A DNA stretch of 64,000 nt, from NCBI RefSeq assembly GCF_904848625.1, contig NZ_CAJHCP010000008.1, forward strand, positions 397,820 to 461,819, given 5' to 3'. This document shows positions 9,307 through 18,285 of the stretch, piece by piece. Source of the stretch: Paraburkholderia metrosideri (GTDB lineage: Bacteria > Pseudomonadota > Gammaproteobacteria > Burkholderiales > Burkholderiaceae). The notes under the pieces are model-generated. The model was given only the letters and a program-made list of their open reading frames with translations, was not told where the DNA came from and searched no databases. Position numbers and translations under genes: made by a program. The first letter of the stretch is position 1, and each line of letters begins with the position of its first letter.

Positions 9307-9777
9307 GTGACGACGCGCTCCCCTTCGACCAAGTCTGCCAAAGCCCGCGGCGTCAAACCGGCGCGCGGTACCGCAGCAACGACGGCAGGGGAGCGTGCAG
9401 TGCGCTCCGCCGCCACTCCGGCGGCGTCTGCAGCGTCTGTTGAAACAGAACAATCCGGCTCGTCTCTCGCACTCGCGGAGTTGACCACGGCCACACTCGA
9501 CGAAGCAGCGGAATCGTCCGCTGACAATGTTGCGCAAGAGGCGCCGTCGCAAAACGCGCCGTCGCAAAACGCGCCGTCGCAGGCTGAACTCCCCGACGAA
9601 CACGCAGAGATCATCCCTCCACCGGCACCTCCCGTGCTGGTCTCGAACACCGCCTTTTCCAATAAAGCGACGCTGGTTTCAACCGGCGCGCAACCCCCGG
9701 CAGCATCTTTCGGTGCGCAGCCTCCGCATCCGACTCGCAGCGCTTTTCCCAGCGATCCCATCCAGACGAGGAGACTC
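9307..9777 (+). other. In-frame Ala/Pro/Ser-rich open stretch joined to pyk
   Basis: From a GTG at 9307, 157 codons run without a stop directly into the pyk start codon in the same frame. The predicted peptide is low-complexity (Ala, Pro, Ser, Thr, Glu) and contains a repeated APSQN unit encoded by a 15-bp tandem repeat at 9541-9582. There is no clear ribosome-binding site at 9307, while pyk has a good one (GAGGAG) at its own ATG. It may be a disordered N-terminal extension of an alternative pyruvate kinase, a small separate reading, or chance. It otherwise fills a 472-bp gap between pgk and pyk. Confidence 0.4.
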
Positions 9778-11214
9778 ATGCATCGCGCCACCAAGATTGT
9801 CGCTACCATCGGACCGGCTTCCAGCACGCCGGAAATCCTGCTGCAAATGATTCAGGCAGGGTTGGACGTGGTGCGGCTCAATTTCTCGCACGGCACCGCC
9901 GACGACCACCGCCAGCGCGCCGAGTTCGTGCGCGAGGCGGCCCGTCAGGCCGGCCGCGAAGTCGCCATCATGGCGGACCTGCAGGGCCCGAAAATCCGGG
10001 TCGGCAAATTTGAAAACGGCAAGGTGATGCTCGTTACCGGCGAGCCTTTTGTCCTCGACGCCGACTGTGAGCTCGGCAACGAACACCGCGCTGGTCTTGA
10101 CTACAAAGACCTGCCGCGCGACCTGAAAGCGGGCGACGTGCTGTTGCTCAACGACGGCCTGATCGTGCTGAGCGTGGCACGCGTGATCGGCAACGAAATT
10201 CACACGGTCGTGAAGATCGGCGGCGAGCTGTCGAACAACAAGGGTATCAACCGCCAGGGCGGTGGCCTGTCGGCGCCCGCGCTGACCGCGAAAGACATGG
10301 AAGACATCCGCACGGCGATGTCGCTCGGTGTCGACTACGTCGCCGTGTCGTTCCCGAAGAACGCGACCGACATGGAAATGGCCCGGCAACTGGCGAACAT
10401 CGCCGGCGCGCCGTTCGGCATCAAGCCGAAGATGATCGCGAAGATCGAGCGCGCGGAAGCGATTCCGGCGCTGCAAGGCATCCTCGACGCGTCGGACGGC
10501 ATCATGGTTGCGCGTGGCGACCTGGCCGTGGAAGTGGGCAATGCCGCCGTCCCCGCGCTGCAAAAGCGGATGATTCGCATGGCGCGCGAGTCGAACAAGT
10601 TCGTGATCACCGCGACCCAGATGATGGAGTCGATGATCTACGCGCCGGTGCCGACCCGCGCCGAAGTGTCGGACGTCGCGAACGCGGTGCTCGACGGCAC
10701 GGACGCGGTGATGCTGTCGGCGGAATCGGCGGCGGGCAAGTACCCGGTGCAAACCATCGAAACGATGGCGGCCATCTGTGTCGAAGCCGAGAAGTCGGAG
10801 CAGTCGGAGCTGGACCGCGATTTCCTCGACCGCACGTTCACCCGTATCGACCAGTCGATCGCAATGGGTGCGCTGTTCACGGCGTTCCATCTGGGCGCCA
10901 AGGCGATCGTCGCATTGACCGAATCCGGTTCGACCGCATTGTGGATGTCGCGTCACTGGACCCACGTACCGATCTTCGCGCTCACGCCGCGTATCGGCAG
11001 CGAGCGGGCCATGGCGCTGTATCGCAACGTCACCTCGCTGCATCTGGACACCAACACCGACCGCGACACCGCGTTGCAACAGGCGTTGGAAACCGTGGTG
11101 AAGAAGGGTTACGCGTCGCACGGTGACATGGTCGTGCTGACGGTCGGCGAGCCGATGGGTCAGGCCGGCGGCACCAACACGCTGAAAATCGTGCGGGTCG
11201 GCGAGCCGTATTGA
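9778..11214 (+). CDS. pyk: Pyruvate kinase
   Basis: A 478-residue enzyme converting phosphoenolpyruvate and ADP to pyruvate and ATP. The start MHRATKIVATIGPASS is the normal family N-terminus, and a GAGGAG ribosome-binding site sits 7 bases ahead of the ATG at 9778. Signatures include RLNFSHG near residue 33, ADLQGPKIRVG, the catalytic MIAKIERAEAI and the TATQMMESM segment. The C-terminal domain is complete. The frame is open upstream to at least 9307, so a longer product cannot be excluded. Confidence 0.96.
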   Translation: MHRATKIVATIGPASSTPEILLQMIQAGLDVVRLNFSHGTADDHRQRAEFVREAARQAGREVAIMADLQGPKIRVGKFENGKVMLVTGEPFVLDADCELGNEHRAGLDYKDLPRDLKAGDVLLLNDGLIVLSVARVIGNEIHTVVKIGGELSNNKGINRQGGGLSAPALTAKDMEDIRTAMSLGVDYVAVSFPKNATDMEMARQLANIAGAPFGIKPKMIAKIERAEAIPALQGILDASDGIMVARGDLAVEVGNAAVPALQKRMIRMARESNKFVITATQMMESMIYAPVPTRAEVSDVANAVLDGTDAVMLSAESAAGKYPVQTIETMAAICVEAEKSEQSELDRDFLDRTFTRIDQSIAMGALFTAFHLGAKAIVALTESGSTALWMSRHWTHVPIFALTPRIGSERAMALYRNVTSLHLDTNTDRDTALQQALETVVKKGYASHGDMVVLTVGEPMGQAGGTNTLKIVRVGEPY

Positions 11215-11701
11215 GCGGGGCGCAACCCAGGTTGCGTGTGATCGGAGCGAGGGGTTTGGACAGGCGGGAATAGCGTGCAGGTAGCGCGAACGCCTGCCGA
11301 TGGTTCAAGCCGGCTCTGGTCAACTGCGTTGCGTGGAACCCGGCGGGCGTGTCGAAGCGCCCACTCCGGCCGACCACGTGCCGCGGGATCTGAACAGGTG
11401 CTTTGCAGGGACCAGAGCAGGCGTTAAAAGCGCCGCCTCTGGCCAGCATGCAGGGCGCCAGGTCTGGTCGATGGGTAATCGAGTAATTGAGTAACTGCCT
11501 GATCGGCGCAAGGCTGATTGAGCGATGGCTGACTGACATGCGCCGCGAGAGGCGACACACGGGCTTTAATTGCGTCTGGAAGCGACAGGAACGCTCGACG
11601 CTTTAAGCAATGGTGTGACGGGCATGCAGTCTGCGTCGCGATGAGATCGCCTAAAAGATGCCGACGGCACAAGAATTCGTTTCAATCTATGGAGTTAAAG
11701 C
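11215..11701. other. Gene-free stretch between pyk and fba
   Basis: This 487-bp stretch contains only short frames with no recognisable product. A CGCAACC/GGTTGCG inverted pair just after the pyk stop (about 11221-11236) might form a weak hairpin but lacks a U-tract. The fba promoter presumably lies here, and I see no convincing boxes. Confidence 0.4.
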
Positions 11702-12766
11702 ATGCCTCTCGTATCAATGCGTCAACTGCTGGACCATGCCGCCGAAAACGGTTATGGCCTTCCGGCATTCAACGTGAACAATCTGGAGCAGGTGCAGGCC
11801 ATCATGGCGGCGGCCGACAAGGTCAACGCGCCGGTCATCATGCAGGCGTCCGCCGGCGCACGTAAGTACGCAGGCGAAGCGTTTTTGCGTCATCTGATCG
11901 AAGCAGCGGTCGAGTCGTATCCGCATATTCCGGTCGTGATGCACCAGGACCACGGGCAGTCGCCGGCGGTCTGTATGGCGGCGATTCGCAGCGGCTTCAC
12001 CAGCGTGATGATGGACGGCTCGCTCGAAGCGGACGGCAAGTCGGTAGCATCGTACGAGTACAACGTCGAAGTGTCGCGTAAAGTCGTTGAGGCGGCGCAC
12101 TCGATCGGCATCACGGTGGAAGCCGAACTGGGCGTGCTCGGTTCGCTGGAAACCATGACGGGCGACAAGGAAGACGGCCACGGCGCGGAAGGCAAGATGA
12201 CGCGCGAGCAACTGCTGACCGATCCGGAACAGGCTGCCGACTTCGTCAAGCTGACGCAGTGCGACGCCTTGGCCATCGCGATCGGCACGTCGCACGGTGC
12301 GTACAAGTTCAGCAAGAAGCCCACGGGCGACATTCTGTCCATTCAGCGCATCAAGGAAATTCACCAGCGCATTCCGAACACGCACTTGGTGATGCACGGT
12401 TCGTCGTCGGTGCCGCAGGAACTGCTGGCTGAAATCCGCGAATTCGGCGGCGACATGAAGGAAACTTACGGCGTGCCGGTCGAGGAAATCCAGGAAGGCA
12501 TCCGTAACGGCGTGCGCAAGGTCAACATCGACACCGACCTGCGTCTGGCCATTACCGGCGCGATCCGCCGCTACATGGCGACCAACCCGGGCAAGTTCGA
12601 TCCGCGCGATTACCTGAAGCCGGCGCGTGAAGCGGCGATGAAGGTCTGTGTCGACCGTTACATGCAATTCGGCTGCGAAGGCCAGGCTGGCAAGATCAAG
12701 CCGCTTTCGCTTGATAAAATTGCGGAGAAGTACAAGTCGGGCGAGCTTGCACAAGTCGTCCGTTAA
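11702..12766 (+). CDS. fba: Class II fructose-bisphosphate aldolase
   Basis: A 354-residue zinc-dependent aldolase that splits fructose 1,6-bisphosphate to glyceraldehyde 3-phosphate and dihydroxyacetone phosphate, or runs in reverse. Zinc-site and catalytic residues are seen in VVMHQDHGQSP (Asp83, His84), in AIGTSHGAYK and in LVMHGSSSVPQ. The Calvin-type subgroup of class II (CbbA-like) fits this length and the C-terminal YMQFGCEGQAGKI. GGAG lies 8 bases upstream of the ATG. A strong terminator follows. Confidence 0.95.
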   Translation: MPLVSMRQLLDHAAENGYGLPAFNVNNLEQVQAIMAAADKVNAPVIMQASAGARKYAGEAFLRHLIEAAVESYPHIPVVMHQDHGQSPAVCMAAIRSGFTSVMMDGSLEADGKSVASYEYNVEVSRKVVEAAHSIGITVEAELGVLGSLETMTGDKEDGHGAEGKMTREQLLTDPEQAADFVKLTQCDALAIAIGTSHGAYKFSKKPTGDILSIQRIKEIHQRIPNTHLVMHGSSSVPQELLAEIREFGGDMKETYGVPVEEIQEGIRNGVRKVNIDTDLRLAITGAIRRYMATNPGKFDPRDYLKPAREAAMKVCVDRYMQFGCEGQAGKIKPLSLDKIAEKYKSGELAQVVR

Positions 12767-12814
12767 GCTATAACAGGCTGTGCACCTGGCCATCCGGCCA
12801 GGTTGTCGTTAGAT

Positions 12815-12855
12815 CGCCGTTCCCGCATCATCCGGGGAACGGCGTTTCCCTTTTG
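12815..12855 (+). terminator. Rho-independent terminator after fba
   Basis: CGCCGTTCCC (12815-12824) pairs perfectly with GGGAACGGCG (12835-12844) and is followed by TTTCCCTTTT. A second, smaller hairpin (ACCTGGCC/GGCCAGGT, 12784-12803) lies just upstream. Together they separate fba from the purine genes. Confidence 0.7.
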
Positions 12856-12897
12856 TTCCGGTCACACTTTTTGCCTCACTTTTAGCGAACCACGACG

Positions 12898-13788
12898 ATG
12901 TCTACCCTCTACGAATCTACGCTCCACTCGCTGCCGTTGCTCGGCCGCGGTAAAGTCCGCGACAACTATGCGGTGGGCAACGACCAGTTGCTGATCGTCA
13001 CGACCGACCGTCTGTCGGCGTTCGACGTCATCATGGGCGAGCCGATTCCGAATAAGGGTCGCGTGCTCAACGAAATGGCGAACTTCTGGTTCGACAAACT
13101 CGCGCACGTGGTGCCGAACCACCTGACGGGCGTCGCGCCCGAGTCGGTGGTCGCGGCCGACGAAGTCGAACAGGTGAAGGGCCGCGCAGTGGTCGTCAAG
13201 CGCCTCGAGCCGATTCTGGTCGAAGCGGTGGTGCGCGGGTATCTGGCCGGCAGCGGCTGGAAAGACTACCAGGCCACCGGTTCGGTGTGCGGCGTCGAAC
13301 TGCCGCCGGGTCTGCAAAACGCGCAGAAGCTGCCCGAGCCGATCTTCACGCCGGCAGCCAAGGCCGAAATGGGCCACCACGACGAAAACATCACGTACGA
13401 CGACATGGAGCGCCGCATCGGCACCGAACTGTCGGCCACGATCCGCGACATCTCGATCAAGCTGTACAAGGAAGCGGCGGACTACGCGGCAACCCGCGGC
13501 ATCATCATTGCAGACACGAAGTTCGAATTCGGTCTGGACAATCACGGCAAGCTGTACCTGATGGACGAAGCGCTGACCGCCGATTCGTCGCGCTTCTGGC
13601 CGGCCGACCAGTATCAGGTCGGCACCAACCCGCCGTCGTTCGACAAGCAGTTCGTGCGCGACTGGCTCGAAACCCAGCCGTGGGCGAAAGAACCGCCGGC
13701 ACCAAAGCTGCCGGACGACGTGGTCACGAAGACGGGCGAGAAGTATCAGGAAGCGCTCGAACGCCTGACCGGTCACAAGCTCGCCTGA
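12898..13788 (+). CDS. purC: SAICAR synthase
   Basis: A 296-residue ATP-dependent ligase joining CAIR and aspartate in purine synthesis. Visible are the N-terminal GRGKVRDNY motif, DRLSAFDVIMGEPIPNKG, the VEAVVRGYLAGSGWKDY segment, and LMDEALTADSSRFWP near residues 220-234. The length is that of the longer, eukaryote-like form common in Burkholderiales. It leads a purC-purE-purK run covering adjacent steps of the pathway. Confidence 0.96.
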   Translation: MSTLYESTLHSLPLLGRGKVRDNYAVGNDQLLIVTTDRLSAFDVIMGEPIPNKGRVLNEMANFWFDKLAHVVPNHLTGVAPESVVAADEVEQVKGRAVVVKRLEPILVEAVVRGYLAGSGWKDYQATGSVCGVELPPGLQNAQKLPEPIFTPAAKAEMGHHDENITYDDMERRIGTELSATIRDISIKLYKEAADYAATRGIIIADTKFEFGLDNHGKLYLMDEALTADSSRFWPADQYQVGTNPPSFDKQFVRDWLETQPWAKEPPAPKLPDDVVTKTGEKYQEALERLTGHKLA

Positions 13789-13837
13789 TTACGCGCAGGT
13801 CGTATCAGTACCGTTCGAGAAACAGGGAAGCCGTAAG

Positions 13838-14356
13838 ATGAGTGAAGCTCAAACCGCCCATACGCATGGCGCGCCGGTCGTCGGCGTGCTGATGGGCTCC
13901 AGTTCCGACTGGGAAGTCATGAAGAACGCCGTGGCGATTTTGCAGGAATTCGGCGTGCCGTACGAAGCGAAGGTCGTGTCGGCGCATCGCATGCCCGACG
14001 AGATGTTCGCCTATGCTGAAAGTGCGCGTGAGCGCGGCATTCGCGCGATCATCGCGGGTGCTGGCGGCGCGGCGCATCTGCCGGGCATGCTGGCCGCCAA
14101 GACCACGGTGCCGGTGCTTGGCGTGCCGGTCGCGAGCAAGTATCTGAAGGGCGTCGATTCGCTGCATTCCATCGTGCAGATGCCCAAGGGCGTGCCGGTC
14201 GCGACGTTTGCGATCGGCGAAGCCGGTGCGGCGAATGCTGCGCTGTTCGCGGTGTCGCTGCTGAGCGGCACGAGCGACGAATACGCGGAAAAGCTGGCGG
14301 CGTTCCGCGTGCGCCAGAACGAAGCGGCTCACGCAATGGTGTTGCCGGCGCTGTAA
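13838..14356 (+). CDS. purE: N5-carboxyaminoimidazole ribonucleotide mutase
   Basis: A 172-residue class I PurE, converting N5-CAIR (made by PurK) to CAIR (used by PurC). The signatures VLMGSSSDWEVMKNA, VSAHRMPDEM and IAGAGGAAHLPGMLAAKT are all present. The neighbouring purK confirms the bacterial two-step PurK/PurE route. A short N-terminal extension of about 14 residues precedes the core. It follows purC by 49 bp. Confidence 0.97.
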   Translation: MSEAQTAHTHGAPVVGVLMGSSSDWEVMKNAVAILQEFGVPYEAKVVSAHRMPDEMFAYAESARERGIRAIIAGAGGAAHLPGMLAAKTTVPVLGVPVASKYLKGVDSLHSIVQMPKGVPVATFAIGEAGAANAALFAVSLLSGTSDEYAEKLAAFRVRQNEAAHAMVLPAL

Positions 14357-14453
14357 TCGCGCGGGCTGATTGATATAAGACGTCCCCCTGTCTGACCCCC
14401 AGCCGGGTGCCTGCTTTTTCGCGAGGCGCACCCGGCCGCGACCGACCACTAAG

Positions 14454-15650
14454 ATGAACCCAGACAACACACCGGTTTCACCGATTCTGCCCGGCGCATG
14501 GCTTGGCATGGTTGGTGGCGGCCAGCTCGGCCGCATGTTCTGTTTTGCCGCCCAGTCCATGGGCTATCGCGTCGCCGTGCTCGATCCGGACGAAAACAGT
14601 CCGGCTGGCGCCGTCGCCGATCGCCACCTGCGCGCGGCTTACGACGACGAAGCATCGTTGACCGAACTCGCGCGGCTGTGCGCAGCGGTGTCGACCGAAT
14701 TCGAGAACGTGCCGGCCGCGAGCCTCGACTTTCTCGCGAAGACCACGTTCGTGAGCCCGGCGGGCCGCTGCGTGGCCGTCGCTCAGGACCGCATCGCCGA
14801 GAAGCGCTTTATCGCGTCGTCGGGCGTGACGGTGGCACCGCACGTCGTGATCGAGTCGTCGGACGCGCTTGCCGCGCTCGACGACGCCGCGCTCGAAGCC
14901 GTGCTGCCAGGTATCCTCAAAACAGCGCGCATGGGTTACGACGGTAAAGGCCAGATCCGCGTACGCAATGCCGAGGAAGTGCGCGAGGCACATGCGTCGC
15001 TCGCCGGTGTAGCGTGCGTGCTGGAAAAGCGCTTGCCGCTGAAGTTCGAGGTGTCGGCGCTGATCGCGCGCGCGTCGAGCGGCGCGTCGGTGGTGTATCC
15101 GCTGGCGCAGAACACGCACCGCGACGGCGTGCTGTCGCACACCATCGTCCCCGCGCCGGACGCAAGCGCAACACTCGTCGAGCAAGCCCAACAGGCCGCG
15201 CTGCAAATCGCCGACAAGCTTGGCTATGTGGGCGTGCTGTGCGTCGAGTTCTTCATCCTTGAAGACGGTTCACTGGTCGCCAATGAAATGGCGCCGCGTC
15301 CGCACAATTCCGGCCACTACACCGTCGACGCCTGCGCGACCAGCCAGTTCGAACAGCAGGTTCGCGCAATGACCGGTATGCCGCTCGGCGATACGCGTCA
15401 GCATTCGCCAGCAGTCATGCTGAATATTCTCGGCGACGTGTGGTTCCCGGGCGGCCCGAAGGGCGCCGCGGTCACGCCGCCGTGGCACGAAGTTGCTGCG
15501 ATGCCGGCGGCCCGTCTGCATCTGTACGGCAAGGAAGAGGCGCGTTGTGGCCGCAAGATGGGTCATATCAACTTCACAGCGGCGTCTCTCGAAGAAGCGC
15601 GCACGGCTGGGCGTGACTGCGCGCGGCTTCTGCACATCATCACGAGCTGA
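14454..15650 (+). CDS. purK: N5-carboxyaminoimidazole ribonucleotide synthase
   Basis: A 398-residue ATP-grasp enzyme that carboxylates AIR with bicarbonate and ATP. The N-terminal glycine-rich segment MVGGGQLGRMFCFAAQSMGY, TEFENVP, the ATP-grasp loop ARMGYDGKGQIRV and the NEMAPRPHNSGHYT active-site strand are clear. It sits 97 bp after purE and 10 bp before the Sua5-type gene, so the last two are probably co-transcribed. Confidence 0.96.
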   Translation: MNPDNTPVSPILPGAWLGMVGGGQLGRMFCFAAQSMGYRVAVLDPDENSPAGAVADRHLRAAYDDEASLTELARLCAAVSTEFENVPAASLDFLAKTTFVSPAGRCVAVAQDRIAEKRFIASSGVTVAPHVVIESSDALAALDDAALEAVLPGILKTARMGYDGKGQIRVRNAEEVREAHASLAGVACVLEKRLPLKFEVSALIARASSGASVVYPLAQNTHRDGVLSHTIVPAPDASATLVEQAQQAALQIADKLGYVGVLCVEFFILEDGSLVANEMAPRPHNSGHYTVDACATSQFEQQVRAMTGMPLGDTRQHSPAVMLNILGDVWFPGGPKGAAVTPPWHEVAAMPAARLHLYGKEEARCGRKMGHINFTAASLEEARTAGRDCARLLHIITS

Positions 15651-15660
15651 CGCGAGCACC

Positions 15661-16710
15661 ATGCCGGATCAACAGAAACCCGCTGAAGACGCCGCGAGCG
15701 CATTGCCCGTGAGCGCTGCGCAGATCGGGCACGCGGCGGCACTGCTCGACGCGGGTGGTCTGGTCGCATTTCCGACCGAGACCGTGTACGGACTCGGCGG
15801 CGACGCCGAAAGCCCAGATGCCGTCGCGCGCATTTACGCGGCGAAGGGCAGGCCGGCGAATCATCCCGTCATCGTCCATCTGGCGCCGCAGGGCGATCCG
15901 AATTATTGGGTCGAGCATTTGCCCGCTGAAGCGCAGCGTCTGATCGACGCGTTCTGGCCTGGCCCGCTTACGTTGATTCTGAAGCGCGCCGCGCGGATTC
16001 CCGCAGCGGTCAGCGGCGGCCAGGATTCGGTGGGGCTGCGATGTCCGTCGCATCCGGTGGCGCAAGCGCTGCTGGAGGCGTTCAGCGCTTTGCGTGGCGG
16101 GCATGGTGGTGTCGCTGCGCCGTCGGCGAACCGCTTCGGACATGTGAGTCCGACCACGGCACAACATGTCCGCGACGAGTTCGGCAGCGCGATTCATGTG
16201 CTGGACGGCGGGGCGTCGGACGTCGGGATCGAATCGACCATTCTGGATTTGTCGCGTGGCTTTCCGGCATTGCTGAGGCCAGGCCGCGTGACGCCGCAAG
16301 ATATCGCCGACGTGCTCGGCGAAGCGCCGCGCCTGCCCGACGGTTCCGACGCAACGGCACCGCGGGCTTCCGGCACGTTGAAGGCGCATTACGCGCCGCG
16401 CACGCCATTGGCGTTATTGCCGTTCGGTGCGCTTGAACCGTTGCTGATCGCGCGTGAGGCGGGCGAGCGCGTGGCGCTGGTGGCGCGCGCATCGCGGGCC
16501 GGTCATTGGGCCGACGCGGAAGGCGTGCATTTCATCGCCGCGCCTGAAGATCCGCATGTTTATGCGCGCGAGTTGTACGGGCTACTGCGCGCGTTGGATC
16601 GTGCGAATGTCACGCAGATTCTGATCGAGAAGTTGCCGGATACGATCGAATGGATCGCGGTGAACGATCGGCTGGGGCGTGCGGCTGCGGCTTTCGAGGC
16701 GCAGGGTTGA
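15661..16710 (+). CDS. Threonylcarbamoyl-AMP synthase, Sua5 type
   Basis: A 349-residue enzyme that makes threonylcarbamoyl-AMP for the t6A37 modification of ANN-decoding tRNAs. The YrdC domain occupies about residues 15-220: PTETVYGLGGDAE, KGRPANHPVIVH, and PSANRFGHVSPTTAQHV. A linker and the smaller Sua5 domain follow. The length distinguishes Sua5 from the single-domain TsaC. The ATG at 15661 is 10 bp after the purK stop. An in-frame reading from 15493 overlaps purK and is rejected. Confidence 0.92.
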   Translation: MPDQQKPAEDAASALPVSAAQIGHAAALLDAGGLVAFPTETVYGLGGDAESPDAVARIYAAKGRPANHPVIVHLAPQGDPNYWVEHLPAEAQRLIDAFWPGPLTLILKRAARIPAAVSGGQDSVGLRCPSHPVAQALLEAFSALRGGHGGVAAPSANRFGHVSPTTAQHVRDEFGSAIHVLDGGASDVGIESTILDLSRGFPALLRPGRVTPQDIADVLGEAPRLPDGSDATAPRASGTLKAHYAPRTPLALLPFGALEPLLIAREAGERVALVARASRAGHWADAEGVHFIAAPEDPHVYARELYGLLRALDRANVTQILIEKLPDTIEWIAVNDRLGRAAAAFEAQG

Positions 16711-16866
16711 CGGCGTGAATTTGCCTTGTGCGCGATGCCCGGAATCTGACGCGCATCCGGCTCTGAGTTTTCACGAATGAGTTGTCAGCGGCTTGCCTTT
16801 AGCAAGCTTGTTGGCACCTGAAAACCACGTACTTTCTGCGGCATCTGTCCCGCCATTCATCACGAT

Positions 16867-16902
16867 AAAAAACGCCCGGCATAAAAGCACCGGGCGTTTT
16901 TT
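16867..16902. terminator. Bidirectional rho-independent terminator
   Basis: A perfect 13-bp inverted repeat (16867-16879 and 16890-16902) of A6-CGCCCGG / CCGGGCG-T6 encloses a 10-base loop. It has A and T tracts on both sides, so it can stop the plus-strand purine/Sua5 transcript and the minus-strand GDSL gene, whose stop codon is 42 bp away. Confidence 0.92.
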
Positions 16903-16943
16903 CGACACGTCAGATACTGCGCACTGTCAGGCGCGTATTTCCG

Positions 16944-18191
16944 TTACTTGCCCAAACCGCTCGCAGCAATCTGCTGCTGCACATATTGCGCGAACAGCGC
17001 ATGCAGATGCGTGCTCGGGTGTACCGTATCGGCGAACATATAAGTCTGGTCAGCACCTGCCACCGTGTAAGTCTGCGGCGAGCAGAACAACGACGAGCCG
17101 AACTGCGAGCCGTACTCGGCCGCGGTGAGACCGTTGGTCGCCGCCGGATTCGCCGTACCGTAAGCCGTGGCGTTTGCGACCATGCTGGTCAGGTTACATG
17201 CCGTTCCCGTGTTGGACACCGTGAAGCCCAGAGCCTTGTAGTTCGGCAACTGCTCATCGATCCACGTGAACGCATCGGCCACGATCACCTTGCCGGTTCC
17301 CACCAGGCCGTATGCCGTCAGGGCCTGGATCAGGATGCCGTTATAGGCCGCGGTAACCCCCGTCAACAGCGCAGCCGCGCCAGGCGTTGCCGCTTCAGAT
17401 GCGACGCCGAGCGGTGTATTGCCGATGTCCGGCACCGTCGACACCACCACGTGAGTCGCACCCGAGGCCACGATGGTATTGATTTGCGCGGCGAGCGCGG
17501 CGGCGGCCTGCGCGAGTTGCGGGGCAGACTGCTGCAGATAGCCAGCGATGAACGTCACCTGACCGGCCGGCGTGTTCGGCAATTTGCCGGCCTGCACGAG
17601 CAGCGGGTATTGCGTCTGCAGCGCTTCGCCGAGGGCGGCCAGACTCCCGGTGGTATCAGCAAACTGGAAAATATCGTTCGCGCCGCCGTTAATCAGCACG
17701 AGCTGGTTCGAATTGAAGCTCGTATGCGCGCCTAGGTAGTTCTGCACCTGAGTCACGACCGGCACGGTCGTCGCCGCCGCGTTGCCCGGCGCCCAACCTT
17801 CGCCTTGCGCATTGACGACGTCCGAGCCGCCCTGCGCATAGCCGAGGCCGCCTGCTGCGACCAGCGGCTGGCCGAAGCCGCCGAGGTACGCCGCGCTCAG
17901 CGTGTCGCCATAGTATTCGGCAACCTTCTGCGTCCACACTTCGCCGGGGTTGGTCGTGAAGCGGCCACCGCCAAAGCTCGCCTGGATCACCGGCGCGTAC
18001 GTGCCGACGTCCGACAGGCTGTCACCGAACGACACCACCTGCAATTTGACGCCCCCTGCCGGCGTGCTGCTGCTCGAATTATTGTTGTCGCTGCCACCGC
18101 CGCAAGCTGCAAGCATGGCGAACGCCGCGCTGGCCACGGCGATCTGTTTGACGCGCAGCCATTGCTGCTTCTTCGATGCTGTTTGCTTCAT
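16944..18191 (-). CDS. GDSL/SGNH-family esterase, lipoprotein
   Basis: A 415-residue secreted hydrolase. The signal peptide ends in a lipobox (FAMLAAC, Cys30), followed by an Asn/Ser-rich linker, so it is probably an outer-membrane or periplasmic lipoprotein. Block I of the SGNH fold is FGDSLSDVG (Ser58), the NGGAND motif supplies the block III Asn, and DTVHPSTHLH near the C-terminus supplies the Asp and His. The substrate, perhaps a lipid or acetyl ester, is unknown. The ATG at 18191 places the signal peptide correctly; an upstream frame to 18329 adds Arg-rich sequence and is rejected. Confidence 0.88.
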   Translation of the reverse strand: MKQTASKKQQWLRVKQIAVASAAFAMLAACGGGSDNNNSSSSTPAGGVKLQVVSFGDSLSDVGTYAPVIQASFGGGRFTTNPGEVWTQKVAEYYGDTLSAAYLGGFGQPLVAAGGLGYAQGGSDVVNAQGEGWAPGNAAATTVPVVTQVQNYLGAHTSFNSNQLVLINGGANDIFQFADTTGSLAALGEALQTQYPLLVQAGKLPNTPAGQVTFIAGYLQQSAPQLAQAAAALAAQINTIVASGATHVVVSTVPDIGNTPLGVASEAATPGAAALLTGVTAAYNGILIQALTAYGLVGTGKVIVADAFTWIDEQLPNYKALGFTVSNTGTACNLTSMVANATAYGTANPAATNGLTAAEYGSQFGSSLFCSPQTYTVAGADQTYMFADTVHPSTHLHALFAQYVQQQIAASGLGK

Positions 18192-18285
18192 GTTGACTAC
18201 ATCTCCTCGTATGTGTGGCCATTGCGCCATATATTGCAGGCTGCGTCCACCGCGTCGGCGGCGTGAGCGCAGCTTACAGAATTTT

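Noticed and set aside
8091..9827. 578-codon open frame on the minus strand opposite pgk
   Set aside because: It is the antisense shadow of pgk and the pgk-pyk gap; its composition is Arg/Gly/Asp-rich with no family motif, while pgk on the other strand is unmistakable.
9679..11121. 480-codon open frame on the minus strand opposite pyk
   Set aside because: Antisense to all the conserved pyruvate kinase motifs; His/Arg-rich translation typical of GC-rich shadows.
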